A stretch of DNA of 64,000 bases from Sutterella sp047777475 (GCA_047777475.1 JBKEET010000002.1:124001-188000), one strand, 5' to 3'. Counted from the first letter of the stretch, positions 7,828 through 20,868 are shown. Notes: generated from the letters alone by a model not told the origin. Translations and numbers: made by a program.

Positions 7828-9060
7828 TTATTCGAGGTGCACGGCGGCGGCGCTGCCCGCGGTGAGGCGCTCGGTCTCCTCGGGGATCTCGAGGACGGCA
7901 TTGCTCTTTGCTGCCGTCGCGAGCGAGGCGGAGCTCTGCTGCCAGTCCGGCGTGAAGACGAGGCGGCTCTGCCCGTCGCTTGAGACCGTGCCGCGGACGA
8001 AATCGCGGCGTCCGGCGCGGCTCTTGATGTCCTTGGCGGCAATCGCCGTCAGTGCGGGGCGCTTTTCCGCGGCGACGCCGAGAAGCGACTCGAGCACGGC
8101 GGGGAGGAAGACCCGGGCGGCGGTAGCCGCGGCCGCGGGATTGCCGGGCAGGCCGACGATGAGCTTGCCCTGCGCGCTGCCGAAAGAGAAGGGCTTTCCG
8201 GGGCGCATGCCGATGTGGTAGTGGCGCATGTCGCCGAGGCGGTTGACGACGGCGGCGGTGTAGTCGCGGTCCCCCGGACCGACGCCGCCCGAGCAGATGA
8301 CGGCGTCAAAGCGCGAGAGCGCATCGGCGATCGCTTTTTCGATGGCCTCTTCGCTGTCGGGCAGGATGCCGAGGTAGCTCGCGTCGAAGCCGAGCTCGCG
8401 GGCGATCGCGGTGACGCAGACGCCGTTGGCGTTGTAAATGCGCCCTTCGGGAGGAAGCTTCCCGTCGGAGGGCTCGAGCAGTTCGTCGCCGCTCGAGAAA
8501 ACGGCCGCGCGGGGCTTCGGGCAGCAGAGCACATCGGCATAGCCGAGGCTCGCGAGCAGGCCGAGCCGGCTGGCATTGAGCCGGTCGCCGCGGCGGATCA
8601 TGACGTTGCCCCGGCGGAAAACTTCGCCCTGGGCGCGAACGTTGGTCCCGGGCATGACCATGCCGGCCGCAAAGGTGACGGTGTCCTCCTTCGGTTCCGT
8701 CTTTTCGATCGGCACCACGGCATCGAACCCGTCGGGCAGCGGGGCGCCGGTCATGATGCGCACCGCCGTGCCGTGCTCGGGCTCCTCTTTAAGCGGATGG
8801 CCCGCCGTGATGAGATGCTTCCAGGGGATCGAGACCGGCATGGGGCCGGTGCAGCTGAAGTCGGCCGTGCGGATCGCGAAGCCGTCCATGGCCGAATTGG
8901 TGAAAAGCGGGAAATCAAAGCCCGCCCGCACATCCTCGGCGGCCGTGCGGCCGGCGGCATCAAGCAGGGCAACGCGCTCGGCGGGACGCGCGAGCGGAGC
9001 GGCAAAGCGGCGGATGTCGGCAAGAGCCTCGTCAACGCGCGCGGAAATGACGTCTGACAT
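7828..9060 (-). CDS. moeA: Molybdopterin molybdenumtransferase MoeA
   Basis: Inserts molybdate into adenylated molybdopterin in the last step of molybdenum cofactor synthesis. The 410-aa protein shows the family layout: N-terminal FTNSAMDGFAI, the domain II beta-strand part (GTAVRIMTGAPLPDGFDAVV), the MogA-like domain III with SSGDELLEP, the CSGGVGPGDRDY glycine-rich turn and LPGNPAAAA, and the C-terminal domain IV. The ATG gives a normal N-terminus. It is divergent from mobA, which acts after it in forming the guanylyl cofactor, so the pair is a small Moco locus. Confidence 0.95.
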   Translation of the reverse strand: MSDVISARVDEALADIRRFAAPLARPAERVALLDAAGRTAAEDVRAGFDFPLFTNSAMDGFAIRTADFSCTGPMPVSIPWKHLITAGHPLKEEPEHGTAVRIMTGAPLPDGFDAVVPIEKTEPKEDTVTFAAGMVMPGTNVRAQGEVFRRGNVMIRRGDRLNASRLGLLASLGYADVLCCPKPRAAVFSSGDELLEPSDGKLPPEGRIYNANGVCVTAIARELGFDASYLGILPDSEEAIEKAIADALSRFDAVICSGGVGPGDRDYTAAVVNRLGDMRHYHIGMRPGKPFSFGSAQGKLIVGLPGNPAAAATAARVFLPAVLESLLGVAAEKRPALTAIAAKDIKSRAGRRDFVRGTVSSDGQSRLVFTPDWQQSSASLATAAKSNAVLEIPEETERLTAGSAAAVHLE

Positions 9061-9185
9061 ATCGGAATCCTTCTTGAGAACGCCGCGCGTGCGCGCGGCG
9101 CAGATGCCTGAAGATTTTAGCGGCCGGGCCCGGGCTCGGGCTAGACTTCATCATCAGTCGGCATCTGTGCAAGGAGAATCTCTTT

Positions 9186-9809
9186 ATGTCCGTTCAACTC
9201 GAGCGCCCGGAGGCGCGCAACACGCTGGGTCTGGTCTTTGCGGGCGGGCGCGCAACGCGCATGGGCGGCGTCAACAAGGGACTCGTCCTTTTCGAAGGCC
9301 GGCCGCTGGCGGGCATCGCGATCGAAAGGCTCGCGCCGCAGGTGCGGCGCGTGGCGGTTTCGGCCAACCGCGATGCCGAAAAATTCCTCGCGCTCGGGGC
9401 GGCTGCCGCGGTGCCGGACCGGCTTTCCGGCTTTCCGGGACCGCTGGCGGCGATCGATGCGGCCGCCGGCGTGATGGACGCGTGCGAGCAGTGGCTTTTC
9501 ACCGTGCCCTGCGACGTGCCGTATTTCCCGAAGGACCTGCTGGTCACGCTCGCGTCGGCTTTCGACGGGAAGACTTTGGCCTATGCGGCGAGAGCCGCGG
9601 GCCGTAGCCAGAATACGTTTGCGCTGATTCACCGCTCGCTGCTCCCGACGGCGGCGCCCTTCGTCGAGCGGGGCGACCGCAAGCTCGGGCTGTGGCTCGA
9701 GGAGCAGGGGGCCCGCGAAGTGGAGGTGGAAGCCGAGCCTTTCTTCTTTGCCAATGTGAATTCGCCCGACGAGCTTCAGGCGCTCGAAAAGGCGGGCCAT
9801 CCCCTATAA
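9186..9809 (+). CDS. mobA: Molybdenum cofactor guanylyltransferase MobA
   Basis: Transfers GMP from GTP to the molybdenum cofactor to make the MGD form used by DMSO-reductase-family enzymes. The 207-aa protein has the nucleotide-binding signature GGRATRMGGVNK (residues 20-31), the metal-binding PCDVP (about 101) and the FANVNSPDEL C-terminal segment typical of MobA. An AAGGAGAAT ribosome-binding site precedes the ATG. It is divergent from moeA, so the two genes probably serve the same cofactor supply. Confidence 0.93.
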   Translation: MSVQLERPEARNTLGLVFAGGRATRMGGVNKGLVLFEGRPLAGIAIERLAPQVRRVAVSANRDAEKFLALGAAAAVPDRLSGFPGPLAAIDAAAGVMDACEQWLFTVPCDVPYFPKDLLVTLASAFDGKTLAYAARAAGRSQNTFALIHRSLLPTAAPFVERGDRKLGLWLEEQGAREVEVEAEPFFFANVNSPDELQALEKAGHPL

Positions 9810-9830
9810 AGGGTATTTTGCGGTGCGGCC

Positions 9831-9859
9831 TTGACAGGCCGAAATAAACCGTGTTTAAT
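9831..9859 (+). promoter_or_regulatory. rRNA promoter P1
   Basis: TTGACA (9831-9836), 17-bp spacer, TTTAAT (9854-9859): a perfect -35 and 5/6 -10. Confidence 0.75.
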
Positions 9860-9913
9860 ACGCACTCGCTGAGCTTCACCGCTCAGCAATTTTTTCCGCC
9901 AAGTTTTTTGAAC

Positions 9914-9942
9914 TTGACAAAGATTGAAGAGTTGAGTAAACT
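9914..9942 (+). promoter_or_regulatory. rRNA promoter P2
   Basis: TTGACA (9914-9919), 17-bp spacer, TAAACT (9937-9942). The -35 is perfect and the -10 is 4/6. Two tandem promoters are usual for rRNA operons. Confidence 0.65.
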
Positions 9943-9970
9943 TAACCATCTGCGCTTCCGAAAAGAAGCG

Positions 9971-9980
9971 GCTCTTTAAA
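9971..9980 (+). promoter_or_regulatory. boxA antitermination element
   Basis: GCTCTTTAAA matches the NusB/NusE-binding boxA core GCTCTTTA. A second copy, GCTCTTTAAC, occurs in the 16S-23S spacer at about 11740, as expected for rRNA antitermination. Confidence 0.7.
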
Positions 9981-10126
9981 AATTTGATTCAAACGAACCG
10001 ATAAGCGTGAACATCGGCGGTTTCCGAAGCCAAAGGCTTCCGAAATTACGATGATCGCGCTTTAAGGAAAGCCGAAAGGAAATTAACCATTTTCTTTCAA
10101 TTCCGGCGAGAGCGATAACAGAGATT

Positions 10127-11662
<1,536 letters not shown>

Positions 11663-11940
11663 ACAGAGAGAAAAGGAAGTCCCGCTCCGGGATTCCGCTC
11701 CGGTGTTCACACTTATCAGTTCGTGAGAATTGAGTTTTTGCTCTTTAACAATTTGGAAAGAAACGAAGCGTTCAGTTCGTAAGCTTCGCCGGTCGATGAG
11801 ATGACGGTGAAGGACGGACTGACGGGTTGTGATTGCATTCATTGATTCATTGAAGTTCTCAAGAATCAGAGATATCAGCGATATCGATACACGTTATAGG
11901 TTGCTTGTGACTCTGGGGGCAAAAGGCCTCAGGGTTATAG
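11663..11940 (+). other. 16S-23S internal transcribed spacer without tRNA genes
   Basis: The 278-nt spacer contains a boxA copy (GCTCTTTAACAATTTGG, about 11740) and, at its end, GTTATAGGATC, which pairs with GATCCTATAAC after the 23S gene to form the processing stem. I find no tRNA-Ile or tRNA-Ala cloverleaf, although these are usual in betaproteobacterial rRNA operons. Confidence 0.8.
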
Positions 11941-14825
<2,885 letters not shown>

Positions 14826-14941
14826 ATAACCGTGAAGCTTTTGCTCTGAAAAGGGAGCTTCAAGAAAGAATCAAGAAAGCAAGCGCAGCTTGAAAGCTTC
14901 GTTTTTTTCTTCCAAGGATTCGTCCGCAAGGACAAAGCCCT

Positions 14942-15060
14942 TGCCTGATGACCATAGAGAGACGGTCCCACTCCTTCCCATTCCGAACAGGACAGTGAAA
15001 CGTCTTATCGCCGATGATAGTTGGTTGTATTTCCAGTGAAAGTAGGACATCGTCAGGCTC
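14942..15060 (+). rRNA. rrf: 5S ribosomal RNA
   Basis: 119-nt 5S gene: 5' TGCCTGATGACCATAGAG pairs with the 3' CATCGTCAGGC end. Internal CCCATTCCGAACAGGACAGT and CGCCGATGATAGT are conserved loop regions. It is the last gene of the rRNA operon and is followed by an intrinsic terminator. Confidence 0.95.
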
Positions 15061-15070
15061 CCCAATGCAG

Positions 15071-15100
15071 AACCCCGGCATCGCAAGATGCCGGGGTTTT
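15071..15100 (+). terminator. rRNA operon terminator
   Basis: ACCCCGGCATC / GATGCCGGGGT perfect stem with a GCAA tetraloop, followed by TTT. Confidence 0.85.
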
Positions 15101-15573
15101 GTCGTTCTGGGAACGGGAAAACACCGGGTGCGGTTCGGCGCTCTGCTGCGCCGGGCTGGTTTCCGTGATTTGTGCTGCAGGGGATGGGCCTGAGGGCCCT
15201 CAGAGGCGGGCAGGACGCTTCGTCCGGGACTTGGCGTGACCGTGTTTGGATTCGGCTGAGAAGCGGCTCCAGCGCGCTTTTCGCGGGTTTCGCGAATGGC
15301 CGGCCGCCCGTAAAAAGAAGTGCCGTGCAGCGCTCGCGCTGCACGGCATTGGAAAGAAACCGCAGAAGCGGCAAGGCTTCATGCGCTTTCGCCCGGACTG
15401 ATTCAGACAGACAGATGGAAGCGGCCCGGGGAAGGACAGGGCTTAGTCCTGACTTCAGGAAAAAGAGTAGCGGCACGGAGCGCCGCGAACAACGGGCGAA
15501 GTGCATAGAAATGCATGCTAATTCAGCGTTTTATGATGCTGTCCAAACAAGCATCGGCATTCTGCCTAGGCAA
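15101..15573. other. Intergenic stretch with no supportable gene
   Basis: Open frames here lack ribosome-binding sites, domain motifs and any family resemblance I recognise. Visible structure: a 14-bp palindrome CTGAGGGCCCTCAG (15189-15202), a small GGACG/CGTCC hairpin near 15211, and a perfect 12-bp-arm hairpin at 15321-15348, listed separately. No known structured RNA was recognised. Confidence 0.5.
15316..15348 (-). terminator. Strong hairpin, possible minus-strand terminator
   Basis: TGCCGTGCAGCG-CTCG-CGCTGCACGGCA: 12-bp perfect stem with a four-base loop. Read on the minus strand it is followed by CTTCTTTTTAC, a moderate T tract. The tRNA-Asn genes upstream on that strand already have their own terminator, so what this hairpin ends is unclear. 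Confidence 0.45.
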
Positions 15574-15602
15574 TAAAAAAGGACATTCACTGCTGAATGC
15601 CC
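15574..15602 (-). terminator. Terminator downstream of the tRNA-Asn pair
   Basis: On the minus strand, GGCATTCA-GCAG-TGAATGTCC followed by TTTTTTATTG: an eight-base stem (one G-T pair) and a six-T tail directly after the second tRNA-Asn. Confidence 0.75.
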
Positions 15603-15613
15603 TGACAATTTTC

Positions 15614-15689
15614 TGGCTCCCCGAGTTGGGCTCGAACCAACGACCCACGGATTAACAGTCCGTTGCTCTACCGACTGAGCTATCGGGGA
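15614..15689 (-). tRNA. tRNA-Asn(GTT), copy 2
   Basis: 76 nt including an encoded CCA. Acceptor TCCCCGA/TCGGGGA; the anticodon loop CTGTTAA gives anticodon GTT; T-loop GGTTCGAGCC. It appears identical to the copy 46 bp upstream on the same strand. Confidence 0.96.
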
Positions 15690-15735
15690 ATACCCGCGGC
15701 AATGCCTTGCGGCACAGCCTTCAACAAATTCTTGA

Positions 15736-15811
15736 TGGCTCCCCGAGTTGGGCTCGAACCAACGACCCACGGATTAACAGTCCGTTGCTCTACCGACTGA
15801 GCTATCGGGGA
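15736..15811 (-). tRNA. tRNA-Asn(GTT), copy 1
   Basis: Same 76-nt sequence as the neighbouring copy: acceptor TCCCCGA/TCGGGGA, anticodon GTT, encoded CCA. First of the pair in transcription order, so the two are probably processed from one transcript ending at the downstream terminator. Confidence 0.96.
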
Positions 15812-15907
15812 ATCAAGGCTACTAATTATATGCAGTTGAACCTTTCTTGCAGGGGCGGCGAGGGAAAATACCCTGTTTATGGGATTGCTCGCCGCCCTGC
15901 CGCTCGA

Positions 15908-17110
15908 TTAGGCCTTCTTCGAGACTGCGGCGATGGCCTTGGCGCAGGCCTCGACGCCGCTGCTCGTCAGCGCGGCCAGGCAGATGCGGCCGTTGGCGAC
16001 GCCGTAGACGGCATACTTCTCGCGCATTTCGGTGATCTGCTCGGCGGAAAGGCCCGTGAACGAGAACATGCCTTCGTGGCGCGTCACGTAGGAGAGGTCG
16101 ATGCCGAGCTTCGCGCCGGCTTCGGCGAGCTTCTCACGCATCAGGCGCACGCGCTGGCGCTGGGCGGTGAGTTCGTTCTTCCAGCTCTCGGTGAGCTCCT
16201 TGTCGCCGAGCACTTCGGCGACAAGCGAGGCGCCGTGCAGCGCCGGGTTGGAATATTCCTGGCGGACGATGGCGTTGAGCACCGTGCGCGTGATGTCGGC
16301 TTCCTTCTCATTGGCGGTCACGACGTGCAGGGCGCCGATGCGCTCGCCGTAAAGGGCGAAATTTTTCGAGTTCGACGAGGCGACGAAGAGCGGGATGCCG
16401 GCGGAGGCAAAGAGACGGGGCGCATAGGCGTCTTCGTCAAGGCCCTTGCCGTAGCCCTGGTAGGCGATGTCAAGCAGCGGGATGAGGCCGCGCTCCTGGA
16501 CGATCTTGAGCACTTCGTTCCACTGTTCCTTCGAGAGGCTCACGCCCGTCGGGTTGTGGCAGCAGGCATGCAGCAGCACGAGCGTCTTCGGCTCGAGCTT
16601 GCTGAGGGCCGCCTTCATGCCTTCGAAGTCGAGTCCTCCGGTGCGGCGGTCGTAGTACGGATACTTGCCGACCTCAAGGCCGCAGCGCTTCAGGATGGCG
16701 ATGTGGTTCGCCCAGGTCGGGTCGGAGACCACGCCCTTTGTGATGCCGAGGCAGTCGTGCGCCAGCGCGGCGGCCAGGTGCAGGGCACCGGTGCCGCCGA
16801 GCGTCTGGTGCGTGTGAATGCGGTTGCTCACGACGCCTTCGTGATCCGCGCCGAAGACCAGCGCACGCGCCGCGCTGCGATACGAGGCGAGGCCCTGCAT
16901 CGGGCAGTAGCCGCGCGGCTCGCGGCGAGCGTTGATGCGCTTTTCGGCCTCAGCGACCGCGGCAAAAAGGGGCATGCGGCCGTCGTCGTTCAGATAGCAG
17001 CCGATGCTCACGTTGACTTTCCCGGGCCGCTTGTCGGTCTTGAAAAGTTCGTTGATGCCAAGGATGGAGTCATCGGGGACTCGTTCCAGCTGAGAGAAAA
17101 TGTCGCTCAT
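15908..17110 (-). CDS. Aromatic/aspartate aminotransferase (class I, PLP-dependent)
   Basis: Transfers amino groups between aspartate or aromatic amino acids and 2-oxoacids. At 400 aa it follows the AspC/TyrB subgroup: N-terminal VNVSIGCYLNDDGRMPL, HTHQTLGGTGAL, HNPTGVSLSKEQW, SSNSKNFALYGERIGAL with the PLP-binding lysine, and HEGMFSFTGLS with the substrate-carboxylate arginine just before it. Substrate preference (tyrosine/phenylalanine against aspartate) cannot be decided from sequence, so I leave the symbol blank. It is divergent from uvrB, an arrangement common in Betaproteobacteria. Confidence 0.93.
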   Translation of the reverse strand: MSDIFSQLERVPDDSILGINELFKTDKRPGKVNVSIGCYLNDDGRMPLFAAVAEAEKRINARREPRGYCPMQGLASYRSAARALVFGADHEGVVSNRIHTHQTLGGTGALHLAAALAHDCLGITKGVVSDPTWANHIAILKRCGLEVGKYPYYDRRTGGLDFEGMKAALSKLEPKTLVLLHACCHNPTGVSLSKEQWNEVLKIVQERGLIPLLDIAYQGYGKGLDEDAYAPRLFASAGIPLFVASSNSKNFALYGERIGALHVVTANEKEADITRTVLNAIVRQEYSNPALHGASLVAEVLGDKELTESWKNELTAQRQRVRLMREKLAEAGAKLGIDLSYVTRHEGMFSFTGLSAEQITEMREKYAVYGVANGRICLAALTSSGVEACAKAIAAVSKKA

Positions 17111-17316
17111 AGTATCGCCCTTTGCGAAATGAGAAAAAAATGGGGAGACTCTTTAATATAACGGCAAAGACAGCCGGCCTAGATTCGGCATCCTGCTTAG
17201 GCGAAAGCAAAATTTCACGTTTTTAACTGCTCGATCAGATCGGATAGGCATAAAACGCTAATGCGTCCCCTGCCGAGCGGTGCGGCTAAAATCTGCGGAG
17301 TCTCAACTGCAAACCA

Positions 17317-19362
17317 ATGAGGAGCGCCGCCGTGGCCGAGATCGTCCGGTTTCCCAATTCGCCCTTTGTGCTTCATGCGCCGTTTCCGCCCGCGGGCGAC
17401 CAGCCCCAGGCGATCGAGCAGCTCTGCGAGGGACTCGAGCAGGGCCTGATGGCGCAGACGCTCCTCGGCGTGACGGGCTCGGGCAAGACCTACACGATGG
17501 CCAACGTCATCGCCCGTGAGGGCGTGCCCGCGATCATCCTTGCGCCGAACAAGACGCTCGCGGCGCAGAACTACGCGGAGATGCGCGACTTCTTCCCGGA
17601 AAACGCCGTCGAATACTTCGTTTCCTACTACGACTTCTACCAGCCCGAAGCCTACGTGCCGGCGCGCGACCTTTATATCGAGAAGGACGCGGCCGTCAAC
17701 GAGCACATCGAGCAGATGCGGCTCGCGGCCACGAAGTCGATCCTCGAGAGGCGCGACACGATCATCGTGGCGACGGTCTCCTCGATCTACGGCATCGGCA
17801 AGCCCGAGAGCTACACCCAGATGCGCCTCATCCTGCGCACCGGCGACCGGAAGGCGCAGCGCGACCTCATCTCGCAGCTCGTGCGCATGCAGTACAAGCG
17901 CACCGACATGGAATTCGTGCGCGGCACGTTCCGCGTGCGCGGCGACACCCTCGACATCTTCCCGGCCGAGCATGCCGACGTGGCCGTGCGCGTCGAGCTT
18001 TTCGACGACGAAGTCGACGCGGTGCTGCTCTTTGACCCGCTCACCGGCCGCGTGCTCCAGAAGGTGCCGCGCTTCGTGGTCTACCCGACGAGCAACTACG
18101 TCACGCCGCGCGAGGAGATCGTGCGCGCCATCGGGTCGATCAAGGAGGAGCTCAAGGAGCGCCTCGCGGAGCTGCGCGGCGCGGGCCGCCTCGTCGAGGC
18201 GCAGCGCCTCGAGCAGAGGACGAACTTCGACCTTGAGATGCTCGACCAGGTGGGCTTCTGCAAGGGCATCGAGAACTATTCCCGCCATCTGACGGGGCTT
18301 CTTCCGGGGGAGCCGCCGCCCTGCCTCATCGACTACCTGCCTTCCGACAGCATCATGTTCTTCGACGAGAGCCACGTGATGATGGGGCAGCTCGCCGGTA
18401 TGTACCGCGGCGACCATGCCCGCAAGCAGACGCTCGTCAACTACGGCTTCAGGCTCCCTTCGGCCATGGACAACCGGCCGCTGCGCTTCGATGAGTTCGA
18501 GCGCAAGATGCGCCGCTCGATTTTCGTCTCGGCCACGCCCGCGGACTACGAGCTCGAGAAGAGCAACGGCGACGTCGTCGAGCAGGTCGTGCGCCCCACG
18601 GGCCTGGTCGACCCGGCCGTCGAGGTGCGCCCCGCGACCACGCAGGTCGACGACCTGCTCTCCGAAATCACCGAAACCGTTGCCAAGGGCGAGCGCGTGC
18701 TCGTGACGACGCTCACCAAGCGCATGGCCGAAGACCTCACGGACTTCCTGCAGGAGCACGGCGTGCGCGTGCGCTACCTGCATTCCGACATCGACACCGT
18801 TGAGCGCGTCGAGATCATCCGCGACCTCCGGAGCGGCAAGTTCGACGTCCTCGTCGGCATCAACCTGCTGCGCGAGGGCCTCGACATCCCGGAGGTCTCG
18901 CTCGTGGCGATCCTCGATGCGGACAAGGAGGGATTCCTGAGGAGCGAGCGCTCGCTCATCCAGACGATCGGCCGCGCCGCGCGCAACGTCCACGGCCGCG
19001 CGATCCTTTACGCGGACACGATGACCGACTCGATGAAGGCGGCCATCGGCGAGACGAACCGCCGCCGCGAGAAGCAGATGCGCTTCAACAAGGAGCACGG
19101 CATCGTGCCCCGCTCGGTCAAGAAGGAAATCCGCGACATCATCGACGGCGTGTACCGCGGGCCGTCCGCCGGGCAGCAGGGCGCGGAGCCGCAGGCCGAC
19201 TATGCGCTCATGGACGAGAAGGACATCTCGAAGCGCATCAAGGCGCTCGAAAGCGAGATGATGGAGTACGCGCGCAACCTCGACTTCGAGAAGGCCGCGC
19301 AGGTGAGGGAAGAACTGAAGCGCCTGCGCCGGGAGACGTTCGGCGCCTCGGCGGAGCGCTGA
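17317..19362 (+). CDS. uvrB: UvrABC excision nuclease subunit B
   Basis: Helicase-like damage-verification subunit of nucleotide excision repair. The 681-aa protein has Walker A GVTGSGKT (51-58), the strand-separating beta-hairpin YYDFYQPEAYVP (104-115), DESH Walker B, the HSDIDTVERVEIIRDL and QTIGRAARN helicase motifs, and a C-terminal UVR coiled-coil (about 640-670) that contacts UvrC. The chosen ATG gives ten residues before the conserved FPNSPFVLHAPFPPAGDQ. No CTGT-N8-ACAG LexA box was seen in the intergenic region shared with the aminotransferase gene. Confidence 0.97.
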   Translation: MRSAAVAEIVRFPNSPFVLHAPFPPAGDQPQAIEQLCEGLEQGLMAQTLLGVTGSGKTYTMANVIAREGVPAIILAPNKTLAAQNYAEMRDFFPENAVEYFVSYYDFYQPEAYVPARDLYIEKDAAVNEHIEQMRLAATKSILERRDTIIVATVSSIYGIGKPESYTQMRLILRTGDRKAQRDLISQLVRMQYKRTDMEFVRGTFRVRGDTLDIFPAEHADVAVRVELFDDEVDAVLLFDPLTGRVLQKVPRFVVYPTSNYVTPREEIVRAIGSIKEELKERLAELRGAGRLVEAQRLEQRTNFDLEMLDQVGFCKGIENYSRHLTGLLPGEPPPCLIDYLPSDSIMFFDESHVMMGQLAGMYRGDHARKQTLVNYGFRLPSAMDNRPLRFDEFERKMRRSIFVSATPADYELEKSNGDVVEQVVRPTGLVDPAVEVRPATTQVDDLLSEITETVAKGERVLVTTLTKRMAEDLTDFLQEHGVRVRYLHSDIDTVERVEIIRDLRSGKFDVLVGINLLREGLDIPEVSLVAILDADKEGFLRSERSLIQTIGRAARNVHGRAILYADTMTDSMKAAIGETNRRREKQMRFNKEHGIVPRSVKKEIRDIIDGVYRGPSAGQQGAEPQADYALMDEKDISKRIKALESEMMEYARNLDFEKAAQVREELKRLRRETFGASAER

Positions 19363-19579
19363 AGCTCAGGGGCGCTCGCCTTTTTCAAAACCCTCGCGCC
19401 CCGGCGCGCAGGCCTTGCCGCGGGCCCTTTCGCCCGCGAAAACCTGCCTTTTCAGCCATGTTCCTGAGCAAAACGTCTCTAGCCTCAGGCGGTCACTTGC
19501 TGTAGCATATACCGCAAATAGGTGCGGAGACCCCTCCCAAGACTCCGCCGATAATGACAGCTAAGCGGAACAATTCAAA

Positions 19580-20116
19580 GTGATCAGTGTGCTTTTTGTA
19601 TGTACCGGCAACATTTGCCGCAGCCCTACGGCCGAGGCCATTTTCAGGAAAATGGTCAATGAGGCCAAGCTCAGCGACGTGATCACGTCCGACTCCGCCG
19701 GCACGACCGCGGACCACGTCGGCGAGGCGCCTGACGTGCGCGCGCAGCTCGCCTGCCGCAAGCGCGGGCTCGACATTAAGAATCACCGCGCCCGCGAGAT
19801 CACGCCCGAGGACTTCGAGAAGTTCGACCTCATCCTCGTCATGGACTGGGAGAACCTCACGGAGCTGCAGCAGAGGGCGCCCGCGCAGTACCGGCACAAG
19901 GTGCACCTGCTCATGCGCTACGCCAACGACTACGATGCCGCCGTGGTGCCCGATCCGTACTACGGCCTCAACGAAGGCTTCAACCAGGTGCTCGACTACT
20001 GCACCGACGCCTGCTCCGGCCTGCTCGAAACGCTCGAGCGCAAGGCGCGCACGATGCAGAAGACCATGCGCGCCGACGCGGCGGCCCGCGCCGCCTCGCT
20101 CGCCTCGAAAGAGTGA
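19580..20116 (+). CDS. Low-molecular-weight protein-tyrosine phosphatase
   Basis: Cytoplasmic phosphatase of the LMW-PTP family, 178 aa. The P-loop CTGNICRS is at residues 8-15, with catalytic Cys8 and Arg14, and the general-acid loop DPYYG has Asp125. The start is a GTG; a second in-frame GTG nine bases later (just before LFVC) is equally possible. The family dephosphorylates tyrosine kinases of capsule export and also metabolites; no kinase gene is nearby. In Betaproteobacteria it commonly precedes iscR, as here. A terminator separates it from iscR. Confidence 0.92.
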   Translation: MISVLFVCTGNICRSPTAEAIFRKMVNEAKLSDVITSDSAGTTADHVGEAPDVRAQLACRKRGLDIKNHRAREITPEDFEKFDLILVMDWENLTELQQRAPAQYRHKVHLLMRYANDYDAAVVPDPYYGLNEGFNQVLDYCTDACSGLLETLERKARTMQKTMRADAAARAASLASKE

Positions 20117-20149
20117 AGCGCGCTCTGTCCTAAAGCTCTTATTTGATCT

Positions 20150-20188
20150 GCGGCCCGCAGGCGAAAGCCCGCGGGCCGCGGCGTCTTT
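20150..20188 (+). terminator. Terminator after the phosphatase gene
   Basis: GCGGCCCGC / GCGGGCCGC nine-base stem with a 12-base loop, followed by GGCGTCTTTTG. Confidence 0.7.
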
Positions 20189-20220
20189 TGCACAGGCGCC
20201 AAAATAAGTTGACATAACTC

Positions 20221-20245
20221 AAATTTGACTTGCTTGATCAGGTAT
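20221..20245 (+). promoter_or_regulatory. Candidate type-1 IscR box at the isc promoter
   Basis: The 25-bp segment fits the type-1 IscR motif ATASYYGACTRWWWYAGTCRRSTAT at 17 positions, including the TTGACT half and the TCAGGTAT half. It lies about 60-85 bp upstream of iscR. A TTGCTT/TAATAT pair with 17-bp spacing (20230-20258) could be the promoter it overlaps. Feedback repression of isc operons by holo-IscR is established for other Proteobacteria. Confidence 0.55.
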
Positions 20246-20307
20246 TATTCGCTAATATCCGAGCGTTTCGATAAGGATTATTCGCGCGTGCCGCGCAGGA
20301 GTGCAAG

Positions 20308-20790
20308 TTGAAGCTGACGACGAAAGGACGCTTTGCCGTGACGGCCATGGTGGATCTGGCGATCAACCAGGCGGACGCCCCGGTGTCGCTGGCACAGATT
20401 TCCGAGCGCCAGCGCATCTCGGTGGCCTATCTCGAGCAGATTTTCTGCAAGCTCCGCCGCGCGGGGCTCGTGGAGAGCTACCGCGGACCGGGCGGCGGCT
20501 ACAGGCTCGGCGAGGCGGGCGGCGGCATCACCGTCGGCCAGATCATCGAGGCGGTCGACGAAGACATCGACGCGACGCAGTGCAAGGGCGACGGCTCCTG
20601 CAACGGCGGCGCCTCGTGCCTCACGCACCATCTCTGGGAGAGCCTCAACAGCGTCACCAAGAAGTTCCTCGACGGCGTGACGCTCGATGCGCTGGTCAAG
20701 GCCAACGAGCGCCGCAGCGGACGCCAGACGGTGCCCGCCGTCATCCCGGTGAGGGGGAAGGCGCAGGGCTCCGCGGCCGAGCAGCAGTGA
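20308..20790 (+). CDS. iscR: Fe-S cluster assembly transcriptional regulator IscR
   Basis: Rrf2-family repressor that binds a [2Fe-2S] cluster and reports cluster status to the isc operon. The 160-aa protein starts at TTG, chosen because it gives the conserved MKLTTKGRFAVTAMVDLA and follows a CAGGAG ribosome-binding site. The winged helix covers residues 1-75. Cys92, Cys98, Cys104 and His107 match the E. coli cluster ligands by number. First gene of the isc operon. Confidence 0.96.
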   Translation: MKLTTKGRFAVTAMVDLAINQADAPVSLAQISERQRISVAYLEQIFCKLRRAGLVESYRGPGGGYRLGEAGGGITVGQIIEAVDEDIDATQCKGDGSCNGGASCLTHHLWESLNSVTKKFLDGVTLDALVKANERRSGRQTVPAVIPVRGKAQGSAAEQQ

Positions 20791-20868
20791 TCCGGAAGAA
20801 AACGTTTTTATTGAGTCAGAAGCGCTCGCCCCAACCGACGAGACCATTTTTTAATTAAGAAAGGAAGC

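Larger units (their letters stand above)
9810..10126 (+). promoter_or_regulatory. rRNA operon promoter and leader region
   Basis: No protein gene is visible here. It holds two sigma-70-type promoters (9831-9859 and 9914-9942), a boxA antitermination element and the processed 16S leader. A GGTTTCCGAAGC/GGCTTCCGAAATT repeat near 10018-10045 could form part of the processing stem. Confidence 0.8.

Noticed and set aside
15172..15576. 134-codon frame downstream of the rRNA operon
   Set aside because: Crosses two palindromes and a terminator, has biased Arg/Ala/Ser composition and no recognisable motif.
17111..17316. LexA box before uvrB
   Set aside because: No CTGT-N8-ACAG or close variant is present in the intergenic region.
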